Assembly: GCF_900078365.1 (NCBI RefSeq)
Contig: NZ_LT598653.1
Coordinates: forward strand, 2,480,001 to 2,544,000
Direction of reading: 5' to 3'
Length of the DNA: 64,000 nt
DNA from: an uncultured Sphingopyxis sp.
Lineage (GTDB): Bacteria > Pseudomonadota > Alphaproteobacteria > Sphingomonadales > Sphingomonadaceae
The notes beneath the pieces are model-generated. The model saw only the letters and a program-made list of their open reading frames with translations. It was not told the DNA's origin and did not search any database. A program made the translations under genes and the position numbers. Below are positions 1 to 6,743 of the stretch, one piece after another (the stretch's first letter is position 1; each line of letters begins with the position of its first letter).

Positions 1-252
1 GGTCGAGGCAGCGATGGCCGTGGGGCCGGTCAGCAGGTCGCTGATACCGGTGTAGGAGGTGCCATCGAGCGCGATCTTAGCCAGGCGGTTCTTCGCGACC
101 TTATAGCTCGCACCCGCGTCGCGCATCTGCTGGCGAAGCACCGTCGACTGGGCGACAGTGAGGCCGAGGTTGCGAATAATCACAACCGAGGCGGCATTCG
201 ACAGCGTAGCGTTCAGCGAGGATACGGCTTCGGCCTTTTCAGCACGATCCAT
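1..252 (-). CDS. rplJ: 50S ribosomal protein L10 (N-terminal part, runs off window)
   Basis: Reading leftward from the ATG at 252 gives MDRAEKAEAVSSLNATLSNA and then segments typical of L10 (VVIIRNLGLTV, KVAKNRLAKIAL, LLTGPTAIA). L10 anchors the L7/L12 stalk of the large subunit and represses its own operon by binding the mRNA leader. A purine-rich ribosome binding site (ggaga) lies about 8 nt upstream. The last codons are outside the window, and rplL would be expected next beyond the left edge. L10 is normally directly downstream of rplK-rplA; here those genes are 6.5 kb away. Confidence 0.95.
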   Translation of the reverse strand, partial: MDRAEKAEAVSSLNATLSNAASVVIIRNLGLTVAQSTVLRQQMRDAGASYKVAKNRLAKIALDGTSYTGISDLLTGPTAIAAST

Positions 253-520
253 GCCTGTTTCTCCACTCATGCCCGAGCGCACGCCGAAGCGAACGGCCGG
301 GCCGCTAACACACGCAAAGGCCTGCGGGACGAATCCCGCCTGTCCTTTGCGCAACGATGTCCGATGGGGTCGGTCAAGCCGCTGGCGCCTGCATCGCAGG
401 CGGGCGACCGATAAAAGACTGTCCCCGTCTCGGCTGGAAATTAAGAAGGGCATATTCCCTTCACCAACTGTCTCGGACGGAATTGCCGCGGGCGGACCCG
501 TGGCAACACGGGGGCGCTCT
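253..520 (-). promoter_or_regulatory. rplJ leader with strong hairpins (candidate L10 leader)
   Basis: About 270 nt upstream of rplJ hold no gene but several hairpins on the minus strand. The strongest is 313-351: cgcaaagg pairs with cctttgcg and gcggga with tcccgc around a short loop. A second is 497-512 (cccgtg/cacggg). A third, short one is around 446-461 (aaggg/ccctt). No U-run follows the main hairpin, so it is not a simple terminator. Autoregulated L10 leaders are known in many bacteria; assignment here rests on position and foldability, not on a recognised consensus. Confidence 0.55.
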
Positions 521-610
521 TAGCGGGTTCGGCCGCGAAGTCAAGGATATTGGCGGAAGTTGGCGAAGGTGCCGCGTGGTGTGGCTGCCGCCTCTTGCAA
601 AGCCTGTTTC

Positions 611-622
611 AAGATATATCTT
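611..622. promoter_or_regulatory. 12-bp palindrome, likely PadR operator
   Basis: The perfect palindrome AAGATATATCTT lies 32 bp upstream of the PadR start codon. AT-rich palindromes of this kind are typical PadR binding sites and it is conspicuous in otherwise GC-rich DNA. Autoregulation of the PadR-DUF2218 pair is the likely role. Confidence 0.6.
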
Positions 623-654
623 AGACGCATCGAATCGCATGAAGGAGTTTTTGG

Positions 655-1293
655 ATGCGACATGGAATGAACCGAGGGGGAATGGACCGGCATGGGTGCG
701 GCACGCATCATGCCATGCACCGCGCGATGCGTCAGGCGATGCGGCACGGTGGACGCGGATTCGGACATGGTTTCGGCGGCGGCCGCGGCTTCGGCGGGCG
801 CTTTCGCGACGATGACGACGGCCGCGGGCGGCGGCGGCGGATGTTCGACAGCGGTGAGCTGCGGCTCGTCCTGCTCAAGCTGATCGCCGACGAACCGCGC
901 CACGGATACGACCTGATCCGCCGGATCGAGGAGCTGACCGGCGGTGCCTATGCACCGAGCCCCGGCGTCATCTATCCGACGCTGACGATGCTCGACGATA
1001 TGGGGCTGATCGAGGCGGCCGACAGCGAGGGCGCGAAGAAATTGTTCGCAATCACCGAAGCCGGCACGGCCGAGCTGGACGCGAACCGAGAGAGTGCCGA
1101 ACGCCTGATTGCGCGCCTGGCCGAAATCGGCGAAGAGCGCCAGCGCACCGACAGCGCCTCGGTCCGCCGCGCGATGGGCAATCTGAAGGCGGTGCTGATG
1201 AACCGGCTCGGCGAGCGCGACCTCGATGAGGCAACGCTGCACGACATCGTCGCGCTGATCGACGAGGCGGCGCAGAAGATCGAGCGGCTGTGA
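655..1293 (+). CDS. PadR family transcriptional regulator with His/Gly/Arg-rich N-terminus
   Basis: Of 212 residues, about 66 to 145 form the PadR winged helix, with the family-typical HGYDLIRRIEE and PGVIYPTLTMLDDMGLI segments; a C-terminal helical dimerisation region follows. The first 62 residues are a low-complexity extension rich in His, Gly, Arg and Met, then an acidic DDDD and RRRR patch; metal or nucleic-acid contact is possible but unproven. The start is supported by gaaggag 9 nt upstream of the ATG. The gene overlaps the next by one base (TGATG), so the two are translationally coupled. PadR proteins are usually repressors of efflux or stress genes that open on ligand binding; the ligand here is unknown. 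Confidence 0.9.
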   Translation: MRHGMNRGGMDRHGCGTHHAMHRAMRQAMRHGGRGFGHGFGGGRGFGGRFRDDDDGRGRRRRMFDSGELRLVLLKLIADEPRHGYDLIRRIEELTGGAYAPSPGVIYPTLTMLDDMGLIEAADSEGAKKLFAITEAGTAELDANRESAERLIARLAEIGEERQRTDSASVRRAMGNLKAVLMNRLGERDLDEATLHDIVALIDEAAQKIERL

Positions 1294-1613
1294 TGGGTAT
1301 CAGCGCGACGGCGAACGTCCCGACCGCCCATGCGAGCAGATATCTGCAGCAATTGTGCAAGCATTGGCAGCATAATCTCGCGGTGACCTTCACCCCCGAG
1401 CATGGCACCGTGAGTTTTCCCAAGGATGCGCGCGGCGCGGCATGGGAAGGCGACGCGCTAGTCACCTTCGATGCCGGAGCCGACGCGCTGTCGGTCCGGA
1501 TCGACGCAAGCAGCGCCGCGCATGCCGAAGCGATGAAGGAAGTCGTCGCGCGCCACCTCGACCGCTTCGCCTTTCGCGAAGCCCCGCTGGCGTTCGACTG
1601 GGCGCCGGCCTGA
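1293..1613 (+). CDS. DUF2218 domain protein
   Basis: A 106-residue protein beginning MGISATANVPTAHASRYLQQ and carrying the DUF2218 pattern: an N-terminal 'A.RYL.QLCKHW.H' helix, then strands with GTVSFP and a C-terminal RHLDRFAFRE segment. The family has no established biochemical function; members often sit beside siderophore or metal-related genes or PadR regulators. The ATG at 1293 shares its A with the PadR stop codon, which favours it over an in-frame GTG one codon earlier. A G/C-rich hairpin at 1619-1656 ends the pair. Confidence 0.85.
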   Translation: MGISATANVPTAHASRYLQQLCKHWQHNLAVTFTPEHGTVSFPKDARGAAWEGDALVTFDAGADALSVRIDASSAAHAEAMKEVVARHLDRFAFREAPLAFDWAPA

Positions 1614-1618
1614 AACCC

Positions 1619-1656
1619 GGCCCGCGCCGCCGCCGTCGCGGCCGGCGCGGGCCTTT
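1619..1656 (+). terminator. Rho-independent terminator after DUF2218
   Basis: ggcccgcgcc pairs perfectly with ggcgcgggcc, and a short T-run (ttt) follows. It begins 6 bp after the stop codon of the DUF2218 gene. The T-tract is short, so efficiency is uncertain. Confidence 0.6.
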
Positions 1657-1740
1657 CGGCTTGCGGAACGCGGGGCGGCGGTGGCACGTTGAACGGGCAC
1701 CGCCCCCTCCCCGGCGGCCATGACGACGAAAGGAATATCC

Positions 1741-2052
1741 GTGTCCGAGCCCCAAGGCCTGCTTTGCCCGACCTGCCGCGTGAATTTGACGATGTCGGAA
1801 CGTCAGGGGATCGAGATCGATTATTGCCCGCAATGCCGCGGCGTGTGGCTCGATCGCGGCGAACTCGACAAGATCATCGAGCGCAGCGAAGCCGCAAGCG
1901 CCCCTGCCCCCGCGCCGCGCGCGTCGGCGCCCCCGCCGCCGGAGCCCCGGTCTCGCGATCATGACGACCGCTATCATGGCCGCGACGATCGCTATTACGG
2001 CAAGCCGCACAAGAAGAAATACAAGAGCTTCCTGAGCGAATTGTTCGATTAG
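1741..2052 (+). CDS. TFIIB-type zinc ribbon (zf-TFIIB) protein
   Basis: About 103 residues. The N-terminal half is a zf-TFIIB ribbon with CPTC (Cys9, Cys12) and CPQC (Cys30, Cys33) followed by the diagnostic RGVWLDRGELDKII. The rest is a Pro/Ala linker, a His/Asp/Tyr/Arg-rich segment and a lysine-rich tail (HKKKYKSFLSELFD). Such proteins are common in proteobacteria but uncharacterised; zinc binding is predicted, target unknown. A GTG at 1741 is chosen because aaagga lies 7 nt upstream; an in-frame ATG at 1720 has no good ribosome binding site. Confidence 0.85.
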   Translation: MSEPQGLLCPTCRVNLTMSERQGIEIDYCPQCRGVWLDRGELDKIIERSEAASAPAPAPRASAPPPPEPRSRDHDDRYHGRDDRYYGKPHKKKYKSFLSELFD

Positions 2053-2072
2053 GGCGGATCATTTTTTCGGAT

Positions 2073-2149
2073 CGTCATCCCGGCGAAGGCCGGGATCTCA
2101 TCGTCGCCACCTGACGCACCGGTGAGATCCCGGCCTTCGCCGGGATGAC
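2073..2149. repeat. REP-like palindromic repeat between convergent genes
   Basis: A 27-nt arm (2074-2100) is the perfect reverse complement of 2123-2149. Each arm is itself an imperfect hairpin (cccggc gaa ggccggg). Same family as 19103-19180, 45593-45670 and 59719-59746. It lies between the convergent zinc ribbon and permease genes and could end transcription in both directions. Confidence 0.85.
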
Positions 2150-2186
2150 TGGAAAAAGCGGACGTTCCGGCCTGTCTGGCCGGGAA

Positions 2187-3587
2187 TCAGCCCACGACCG
2201 CGTTGCGGCGGGCGTAGAGGAAATAGACGCCCAGCCCGCCGATATTCCACGCGACGAACCAGAGTTGCGTCTGCACCGGCAGGCTGAAGAAGAGATAGAT
2301 GCAGCCGAGCACGGCGATGCCGCCGACCACCCACGGCAGCGGCGCGCGGAAGGTGCGCGGGGCGTCGGGGGCGCGGCGGCGCATGATCAGCATGCACAGC
2401 GACACCGCGGTGAAGGCGGCGAGCGTCCCGGCATTGGCGAGCGCGGCGAGTTCGCCCAAGGGGATGAAGCCCGCGAGCACCGCGACGACGATCGCGGTGA
2501 AGATGGTGATGCGCACCGGCGTGCCGCGCGCCGACAGCTTGGCGAGGCCCGCGGGCAGCAGCCCGTCGCGCGCCATGGTGAAGAAGATGCGGCTCTGTCC
2601 ATAGAAGAAGGCGAGGATCACCGTCGGCAGCGCGATGACCGCCGAGACCGCGAGATATTGCGCGGCGAGCGGACTGCCGAGTTCGCGCAGGATCAGCGCG
2701 AGCGGTTCGGGGCTGTTGGCGAAGCGCGTGTAGGCGACCGCGCCCACCGCGGCGACCGCGACGGCGACATAGATGGCGACGCAGGCGACCATCGAGCCGA
2801 CGATGCCGATCTTGAGGTCGCGGTCGGGATTCTTCGCTTCCTCGGCCGCGGTCGCGATCGCATCGAAGCCGTAGAAGGCGAAAAAGATGATCGCCGCCGC
2901 CGCCATCACCCCGCGCTCGACGCCGTCGGGGGTCATATGCTTGGCGAAGCCATAGGGGCTGAACGGTTCGAGATTGGCGGCATTGAACGCGGGCAAGGCG
3001 ACCGCGACGAAGACGATCAGCGCGGCGATCTTGACCAGCACGAGCAGCGCGTTGAGCGTCGCGCTCTCGCGCGTGCCGACGAGCAGCAGCCCCGCCACGA
3101 CGGCGATGATCGCGATCGCGGGCAGGTTGACGATGCCGCCGAGTTCGGGGCCCTGCATCAGCGCCATCGGAAAGCCCGCCCATGCCTGGAGCAGCGGCGC
3201 GGCATAGCCCGACCAGCCGACCGCGACCGCGCTCACCACGAGCGAATATTCGAGGATCAGGCTCCACCCGACGATCCAGGCGAGCAATTCGCCGATGACG
3301 ACGTAGGAGTAGGTATAGGCGCTGCCCGAGGCGGGGATCATCGTCGCCATTTCGGCATAGGCGAGCGCGGCGCAGGCGCAGATCAGGCCCGCGATGGCGA
3401 AGGAGAGGATGACCGCGGGCCCCGCCTTGTCGGCACCAACGCCGATCAGCGTCAAAATGCCCGTGCCGACGATCGCGCCGACGCCAAGCGCGATCAGATG
3501 CGGCCAGCCAAGCGTCCGCGCCAGCGCCTGCTCCCCCTCCCGCCGTTCCGGAACGATCGGTTTGCGGCGAAACAGGCTGTCGGTCAT
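2187..3587 (-). CDS. APC superfamily amino acid permease (cationic amino acid transporter-like)
   Basis: A 466-residue inner-membrane protein with about 12 predicted hydrophobic segments. The N-terminus carries the APC signature GVGAIVGTGILTLIG in TM1 and GSAYTYSYVVIGE near TM3; FFAFYGFDAIATAAEE is typical of the CAT/YfnA-type branch. Family members import amino acids by proton symport or exchange; substrate cannot be told from sequence, though the CAT branch suggests basic or broad-range amino acids. The ATG at 3587 is chosen over an earlier start at 3656 because gggagag precedes it and homologues begin with a short cytoplasmic tail. It stands alone between REP-like repeats. Confidence 0.88.
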   Translation of the reverse strand: MTDSLFRRKPIVPERREGEQALARTLGWPHLIALGVGAIVGTGILTLIGVGADKAGPAVILSFAIAGLICACAALAYAEMATMIPASGSAYTYSYVVIGELLAWIVGWSLILEYSLVVSAVAVGWSGYAAPLLQAWAGFPMALMQGPELGGIVNLPAIAIIAVVAGLLLVGTRESATLNALLVLVKIAALIVFVAVALPAFNAANLEPFSPYGFAKHMTPDGVERGVMAAAAIIFFAFYGFDAIATAAEEAKNPDRDLKIGIVGSMVACVAIYVAVAVAAVGAVAYTRFANSPEPLALILRELGSPLAAQYLAVSAVIALPTVILAFFYGQSRIFFTMARDGLLPAGLAKLSARGTPVRITIFTAIVVAVLAGFIPLGELAALANAGTLAAFTAVSLCMLIMRRRAPDAPRTFRAPLPWVVGGIAVLGCIYLFFSLPVQTQLWFVAWNIGGLGVYFLYARRNAVVG

Positions 3588-3729
3588 GCGGTGAGCTCTC
3601 CCCTGGGGCGCTGGATATGTTTCGGCCGCTTGTAAGGCTGTGGAGGGTGAGCGCAAGATGCGCGATGGGGTTGGGAGCCGGTTGGAGGCGGATAGCGGGG
3701 ATGGAGCGGGGAGCGGACGTCTTCAGTTC

Positions 3730-3759
3730 CGTCATCCCGGGCTTGACCCGGGACCCGCC
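3730..3759. repeat. Palindromic repeat, left of GIY-YIG gene
   Basis: gtcatcccgggcttgacccg and the following bases form a hairpin (tcccggg/cccggga). It is an inverted copy of 4093-4123. The stop codon of the GIY-YIG gene (3732-3734) lies inside it, so the last residues of the protein are encoded by the repeat. Confidence 0.8.
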
Positions 3760-4076
3760 TTCCTTCTTGCCAATGGCAATGGCTCGAATCCGAAATCTTC
3801 GGCCAGATCGCGCCATGTCGGGTTCATGGCGATGATCAGTTCATATTTCCATGCACGAAGCCACCGCTTGATGCGCTTTTCACGCAGGATGGCCGTATCC
3901 ATTGTCTCGTGGCGCTCGAACCAGACGAGGCGCTTGATGCCATAGTCCTTCGTATAGCCGTCAAACGTCCCTTCACGATGTTGGTGGATGCGCTGTACGA
4001 GGTTAGAGGTGACGCCAGTGTAGAGCGTCCCATGCGACGAACGCGCGAGAATGTAGACGCAGGGATAGCGTTCCAT
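3732..4076 (-). CDS. GIY-YIG nuclease-fold protein
   Basis: About 114 residues holding a single GIY-YIG domain: VYI (residues 7-9) and YTG (19-21) form the signature, followed by catalytic-type Arg29 and a REKRIKRW helix with the expected Glu. This stand-alone UPF0213-like class is common; its physiological role is not established and the fold can cut DNA. The C-terminal residues (KAGPGSSPG) are encoded by the flanking repeat. The ATG at 4076 gives the usual MERYPCVYIL start; an in-frame TTG at 4094 lies within the other repeat. No convincing ribosome binding site is seen. The gene is tightly bracketed by inverted repeats. Confidence 0.88.
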   Translation of the reverse strand: MERYPCVYILARSSHGTLYTGVTSNLVQRIHQHREGTFDGYTKDYGIKRLVWFERHETMDTAILREKRIKRWLRAWKYELIIAMNPTWRDLAEDFGFEPLPLARRKAGPGSSPG

Positions 4077-4092
4077 CGCGGCACAAAAAGAC

Positions 4093-4123
4093 AAGGCAGG
4101 CCCCGGGTCAAGCCCGGGGTGAC
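4093..4123. repeat. Palindromic repeat, right of GIY-YIG gene
   Basis: A 31-bp copy of the 3730-3759 element in opposite orientation (core ccccgggtcaagcccgggg). The two copies flank the GIY-YIG coding region within a few bases on each side. Confidence 0.8.
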
Positions 4124-4169
4124 GATGAAAGAACGATAGCTTCGGGTCGGAAACCCGCCGTTGACGGCC

Positions 4170-4457
4170 TCAGGCCAGCCGCTCGATCGCTTCGGCCAGT
4201 TTGGCGTCGCGTTCCGACAATCCATCGGCGTCGTGCGTCGTCAGCAGGATGTCGACGCGGTTGTAGACGTTCGACCATTCGGGGTGATGGTCCATCTTTT
4301 CGGCGACGATCGCGACGCTCGCCATGAAGCCGAAGGCCTGCGCGAAATCGTCGAATGTGAACCGGCGCGTGATCGCGTCGCGCGTCGGCTCGTGCGTCCA
4401 TTCGGGAAAGCGGGCGAGGAGCGCGTCGCGCTGCGCGTCGTCGAGTTTCCGGACCAT
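4170..4457 (-). CDS. 4a-hydroxytetrahydrobiopterin dehydratase (pterin-4-alpha-carbinolamine dehydratase)
   Basis: A 95-residue PCD/DCoH protein. The hallmark EKMDHHPEWSNVYNRVDILLTTHD contains the catalytic His-His pair and the conserved W and N/Y positions. It dehydrates 4a-hydroxy-tetrahydropterin formed by aromatic amino acid hydroxylases, allowing cofactor recycling. No hydroxylase gene is next to it. The ATG at 4457 follows ggagaaaag at good spacing; an earlier in-frame ATG (4478) lacks one. The gene is divergent from the zincin-ccmAB set, with starts about 50 bp apart. Confidence 0.92.
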   Translation of the reverse strand: MVRKLDDAQRDALLARFPEWTHEPTRDAITRRFTFDDFAQAFGFMASVAIVAEKMDHHPEWSNVYNRVDILLTTHDADGLSERDAKLAEAIERLA

Positions 4458-4508
4458 GTCTTTTCTCCCGCTGGTCAATGCCGTGCGCTCGCCATAAGGA
4501 AGGGCGCG

Positions 4509-4940
4509 ATGAGCGACAAGCCTGCCCTACCCCCCGACCTGCCCGGCGCATGGACCGGAACCGCCCCCGACGCCGACGCACTGTTCGCGATGGCCGAGGC
4601 AGCGCTCGAAACCATGCCCGATGTGTTCAGGCCGCATATCGAGGGGGTCGTGATTTCGGTCGAGGAGTTCGCCGATGATGAGATGCTCGCTTCGCTCGAC
4701 ATCGAGCATCCTTATGACCTTACCGGTCTTTACGAAGGCCGCCCGCTGACCGAGCGCAGCGTCGGCGAAAGCGGCGGGATGCCCGACCGGGTGACGCTCT
4801 ATCGCATCCCCATCCTCGTCGAGTGGATCGAAACCGGCGAAAAGCTCGAATGGCTGGTGCGCCATGTACTGATCCACGAGTTCGGGCATCATTTCGGCTT
4901 TTCCGACGACGACATGCACGCGCTGGAAGATATGGCGTGA
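4509..4940 (+). CDS. Minimal zincin-like metallopeptidase family protein
   Basis: 143 residues with an HEFGH zinc motif near the C-terminus (about 123-127) followed by HFGFSDDDMHALE, matching the small 'possibly minimal zincin' family (COG3824 type). The HExxH plus downstream acidic residues predict a zinc site, but substrates are unknown. Start ATG 4509 lies behind ggaaggg. The stop codon overlaps the ccmA start (TGATG), so it heads a zincin-ccmA-ccmB transcription unit. Confidence 0.85.
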   Translation: MSDKPALPPDLPGAWTGTAPDADALFAMAEAALETMPDVFRPHIEGVVISVEEFADDEMLASLDIEHPYDLTGLYEGRPLTERSVGESGGMPDRVTLYRIPILVEWIETGEKLEWLVRHVLIHEFGHHFGFSDDDMHALEDMA

Positions 4941-5521
4941 TGGAGCTTTTGCAGCTCGACGATGTGGCGTGCATCCGCGGCGACCGGTTGCTGTTCGAAG
5001 GGCTGTCGCTGGCGCTGAAGCGCGGCGACGCGCTGTGGCTGCGCGGGCCGAACGGCGCGGGCAAGTCGAGCCTGATCCGGCTGGCGGCGGGCCTGCTGCG
5101 CCCCGCGGCGGGCATGGTCGAACGGCGCGAGCGCGTCGCGCTGATCGACGAGGCGGCGGCGCTCGACGCAGAGCTTCCCTTGCGCCGCGCGCTCGATTTC
5201 TGGGCGCGGGTCGATACGGTCGACGGCCATGCGGTCGACCGCGCGATGGACGCGATGGCGCTGGCGCCGCTCGCCGAGGTGCCGGTGGCGATGCTGTCGA
5301 CCGGGCAGCGCAAGCGCGCCGCGATGGTGCGGGTGATTGCGAGCGGCGCGCCGATCTGGCTGCTCGACGAGCCCGCGAACGGGATGGACGAGGCAGCGCA
5401 GGCGCGGCTGGTCGCGGCGATTGGGCGGCATCGGGCGAATGGCGGGGCGGTGATGCTGGCGTCGCATTTCGCGCTGGGAGTGCCCGATCTGGCGGAGTTG
5501 AATATGGGGGCGTTGGCGTGA
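4940..5521 (+). CDS. ccmA: Heme exporter ATP-binding protein CcmA
   Basis: 193-residue ABC ATPase: Walker A GPNGAGKSS (about 36-44), a signature variant LSTGQRKRAAM, and Walker B IWLLDEPANGMDE. With CcmB and CcmC it drives release of heme-charged CcmE for cytochrome c maturation at the inner membrane. Length and the adjacent ccmB support ccmA over other small ABC proteins. Its ATG shares a base with the zincin stop codon. The gap to ccmB is unusually long and is filled with hairpins. Confidence 0.93.
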   Translation: MELLQLDDVACIRGDRLLFEGLSLALKRGDALWLRGPNGAGKSSLIRLAAGLLRPAAGMVERRERVALIDEAAALDAELPLRRALDFWARVDTVDGHAVDRAMDAMALAPLAEVPVAMLSTGQRKRAAMVRVIASGAPIWLLDEPANGMDEAAQARLVAAIGRHRANGGAVMLASHFALGVPDLAELNMGALA

Positions 5522-5569
5522 AATTGGACTGTTGCCCCCAAAATCCGGACCGTGTCCCCGCGGAGGAGC

Positions 5570-5693
5570 ATCGGGTCGGATCGTCCCCCGGACGATCCTT
5601 GGACATGCGGGGCATGTCCAACCCGATACTGACCCATCTCCCGCCGGTTCCAGATGGCACCGGCCGGAGATGGGCTCCCGCCTCCGCGGGAGC
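5570..5693. repeat. Cluster of nested palindromes inside the ccmA-ccmB gap
   Basis: Outer arms atcgggt (5570-5576) and acccgat (5621-5627) enclose two perfect hairpins, ggatcgtcc/ggacgatcc (5578-5598) and ttggacatgc/gcatgtccaa (5599-5621), a three-way-junction fold. Next, cccatctc (5633-5640) pairs with gagatggg (5667-5674) around gccggt/accggc. Last, gctcccgc/gcgggagc (5674-5693). The set looks like inserted REP-type elements rather than a single terminator. Confidence 0.75.
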
Positions 5694-5726
5694 ATACGGC
5701 TTTTGTAGCGGGACCGGAAGAAAGTC

Positions 5727-6374
5727 ATGACCGCCCTTCTCGCTCTCTTCTGGCGCGATCTGCGCCGCGCGTGGGGCAGCGGGGCGCTTTGGCTGCCGGT
5801 GCTGTTTTTCCTGCTCGTGGCGACGGCGTTTCCGTTCGCCGTCGGGCCCGATGCGCCGCTGTTGCGCCGCGCGGGCGGCGGGATGCTGTGGGTCGCGGCT
5901 TTGCTTGCCGCCCTGCTCCCGATCGACCGGCTGGTTCGGCCGGACAAGGATGCCGGGATTCTCGATCAACTGGCGGTGCGCGGGTTCGCCGACGAGGTGA
6001 TCGCGGCGGTGAAGATCGGCGCGCATTCCGTTGGTTTCGGGCTGCCTTTGCTGATCGCGCTCCTTCCCGCATCGGCGCTGCTCGCGCAGGATGCAGCGCG
6101 CGTCGAGACGCTCGCGACGGGCATCGCCATCGCGGTTCCGGCGCTCGCCTCGCTCGCGGTGCTGAGCGCCGCGCTGACCGCGAACCACAAGGGCGGCAGC
6201 GCAATCGGCGGCTTGCTCGTGCTGCCGCTGGCGGTGCCGCTGCTGATCTTCGGCGCGGGGATGCTCGATCCGTCGGGGCGCGGGGCGGTGAAACTGCTCG
6301 CGGCGTCGAGTTTGCTACTGACGGTGATCGGGCCCTTCGCGGCGGGGGCGGCGCTCAAGGGGCTGCGCGAATAA
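5727..6374 (+). CDS. ccmB: Heme exporter membrane protein CcmB
   Basis: 215 residues with about six hydrophobic segments, the normal size for CcmB. It begins with LFWRDLRRAWGSG and has the family-typical DRLVRPDKDAGILDQLAV region in the first cytoplasmic loop and NHKGGSAIGGLLVLPLAVPLLIFG later. CcmB is the permease partner of CcmA in the CcmABCD complex. ccmC is not adjacent. The ATG follows gaagaaag. The two genes are probably cotranscribed despite 205 bp of palindromic spacer. Confidence 0.92.
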   Translation: MTALLALFWRDLRRAWGSGALWLPVLFFLLVATAFPFAVGPDAPLLRRAGGGMLWVAALLAALLPIDRLVRPDKDAGILDQLAVRGFADEVIAAVKIGAHSVGFGLPLLIALLPASALLAQDAARVETLATGIAIAVPALASLAVLSAALTANHKGGSAIGGLLVLPLAVPLLIFGAGMLDPSGRGAVKLLAASSLLLTVIGPFAAGAALKGLRE

Positions 6375-6460
6375 GCAGGGTCGGGCTCCTGTTCCCGTCA
6401 TGCTGAACCTGTTTCGGCATCCATGACCTGCCTTTTCCTCGGACACAGTGCTTTTTTGTT

Positions 6461-6588
6461 TCACACAAAGACACAAAGAGGTGGTGCTCGCCGCGAAGTG
6501 GCTTTTTTTTCCAACCTTGCGATAGTCGCATGATCGAAGGAGAAATGGGCCTATCGGCCCAAGCGGCCCTCTTCGTGTCTTTGTGTGA
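6461..6588. repeat. Inverted repeat with 20-bp arms (cacaaagacacaaag type)
   Basis: tcacacaaagacacaaagag (6461-6480) is complementary to 6569-6588 with one mismatch. About 88 bp separate the arms. The lower-GC arms contrast with the surroundings. Confidence 0.75.
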
Positions 6589-6596
6589 GAAATAAT

Positions 6597-6684
6597 CGTC
6601 GCCCCCGCGCAGGCGGGGGCCGCTGGAGGCCTTGTCCTTGGCTGTTGCGTAAACCGCTGGCGGCCCCGCCTGCGCGGGGGCGAC
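6597..6684. repeat. Inverted repeat with GC-rich arms
   Basis: cgtcgcccccgcgcaggcgg (from 6597) recurs in reverse complement ending at 6684; the arms continue into ccgctgg / ccgctgg flanks. It lies directly beside the rplKA terminator. Confidence 0.7.
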
Positions 6685-6693
6685 GGTCAAGAG

Positions 6694-6722
6694 AAAAGGG
6701 CCGGGGTTTCCCCCGGCCCTTC
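6694..6722 (-). terminator. Rho-independent terminator of the rplKA operon
   Basis: On the minus strand gggccgggg pairs with ccccggccc around gaaa and is followed by tttt. It lies 22 bp past the rplA stop codon and is the clearest intrinsic terminator in the window. Confidence 0.88.
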
Positions 6723-6743
6723 GCTAAATCGTTGCGGTGCCGA

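Larger units (their letters stand above)
6375..6743. other. Intergenic region made of two inverted repeats and a terminator
   Basis: The 369 bp between convergent ccmB and rplA contain no credible gene. The stretch holds a cacaaagacacaaag-type inverted repeat (6461-6588), a second inverted repeat (6597-6684) and the rplKA terminator (6694-6722). Confidence 0.75.

Noticed and set aside
158..815. Small plus-strand frames in the rplJ leader region
   Set aside because: They lack ribosome binding sites and family features and overlap leader hairpins and the PadR operator.
6375..6743. Clustered repeats as a CRISPR array
   Set aside because: The repeats are inverted pairs of different sequence with no regular direct-repeat/spacer spacing and no cas genes.
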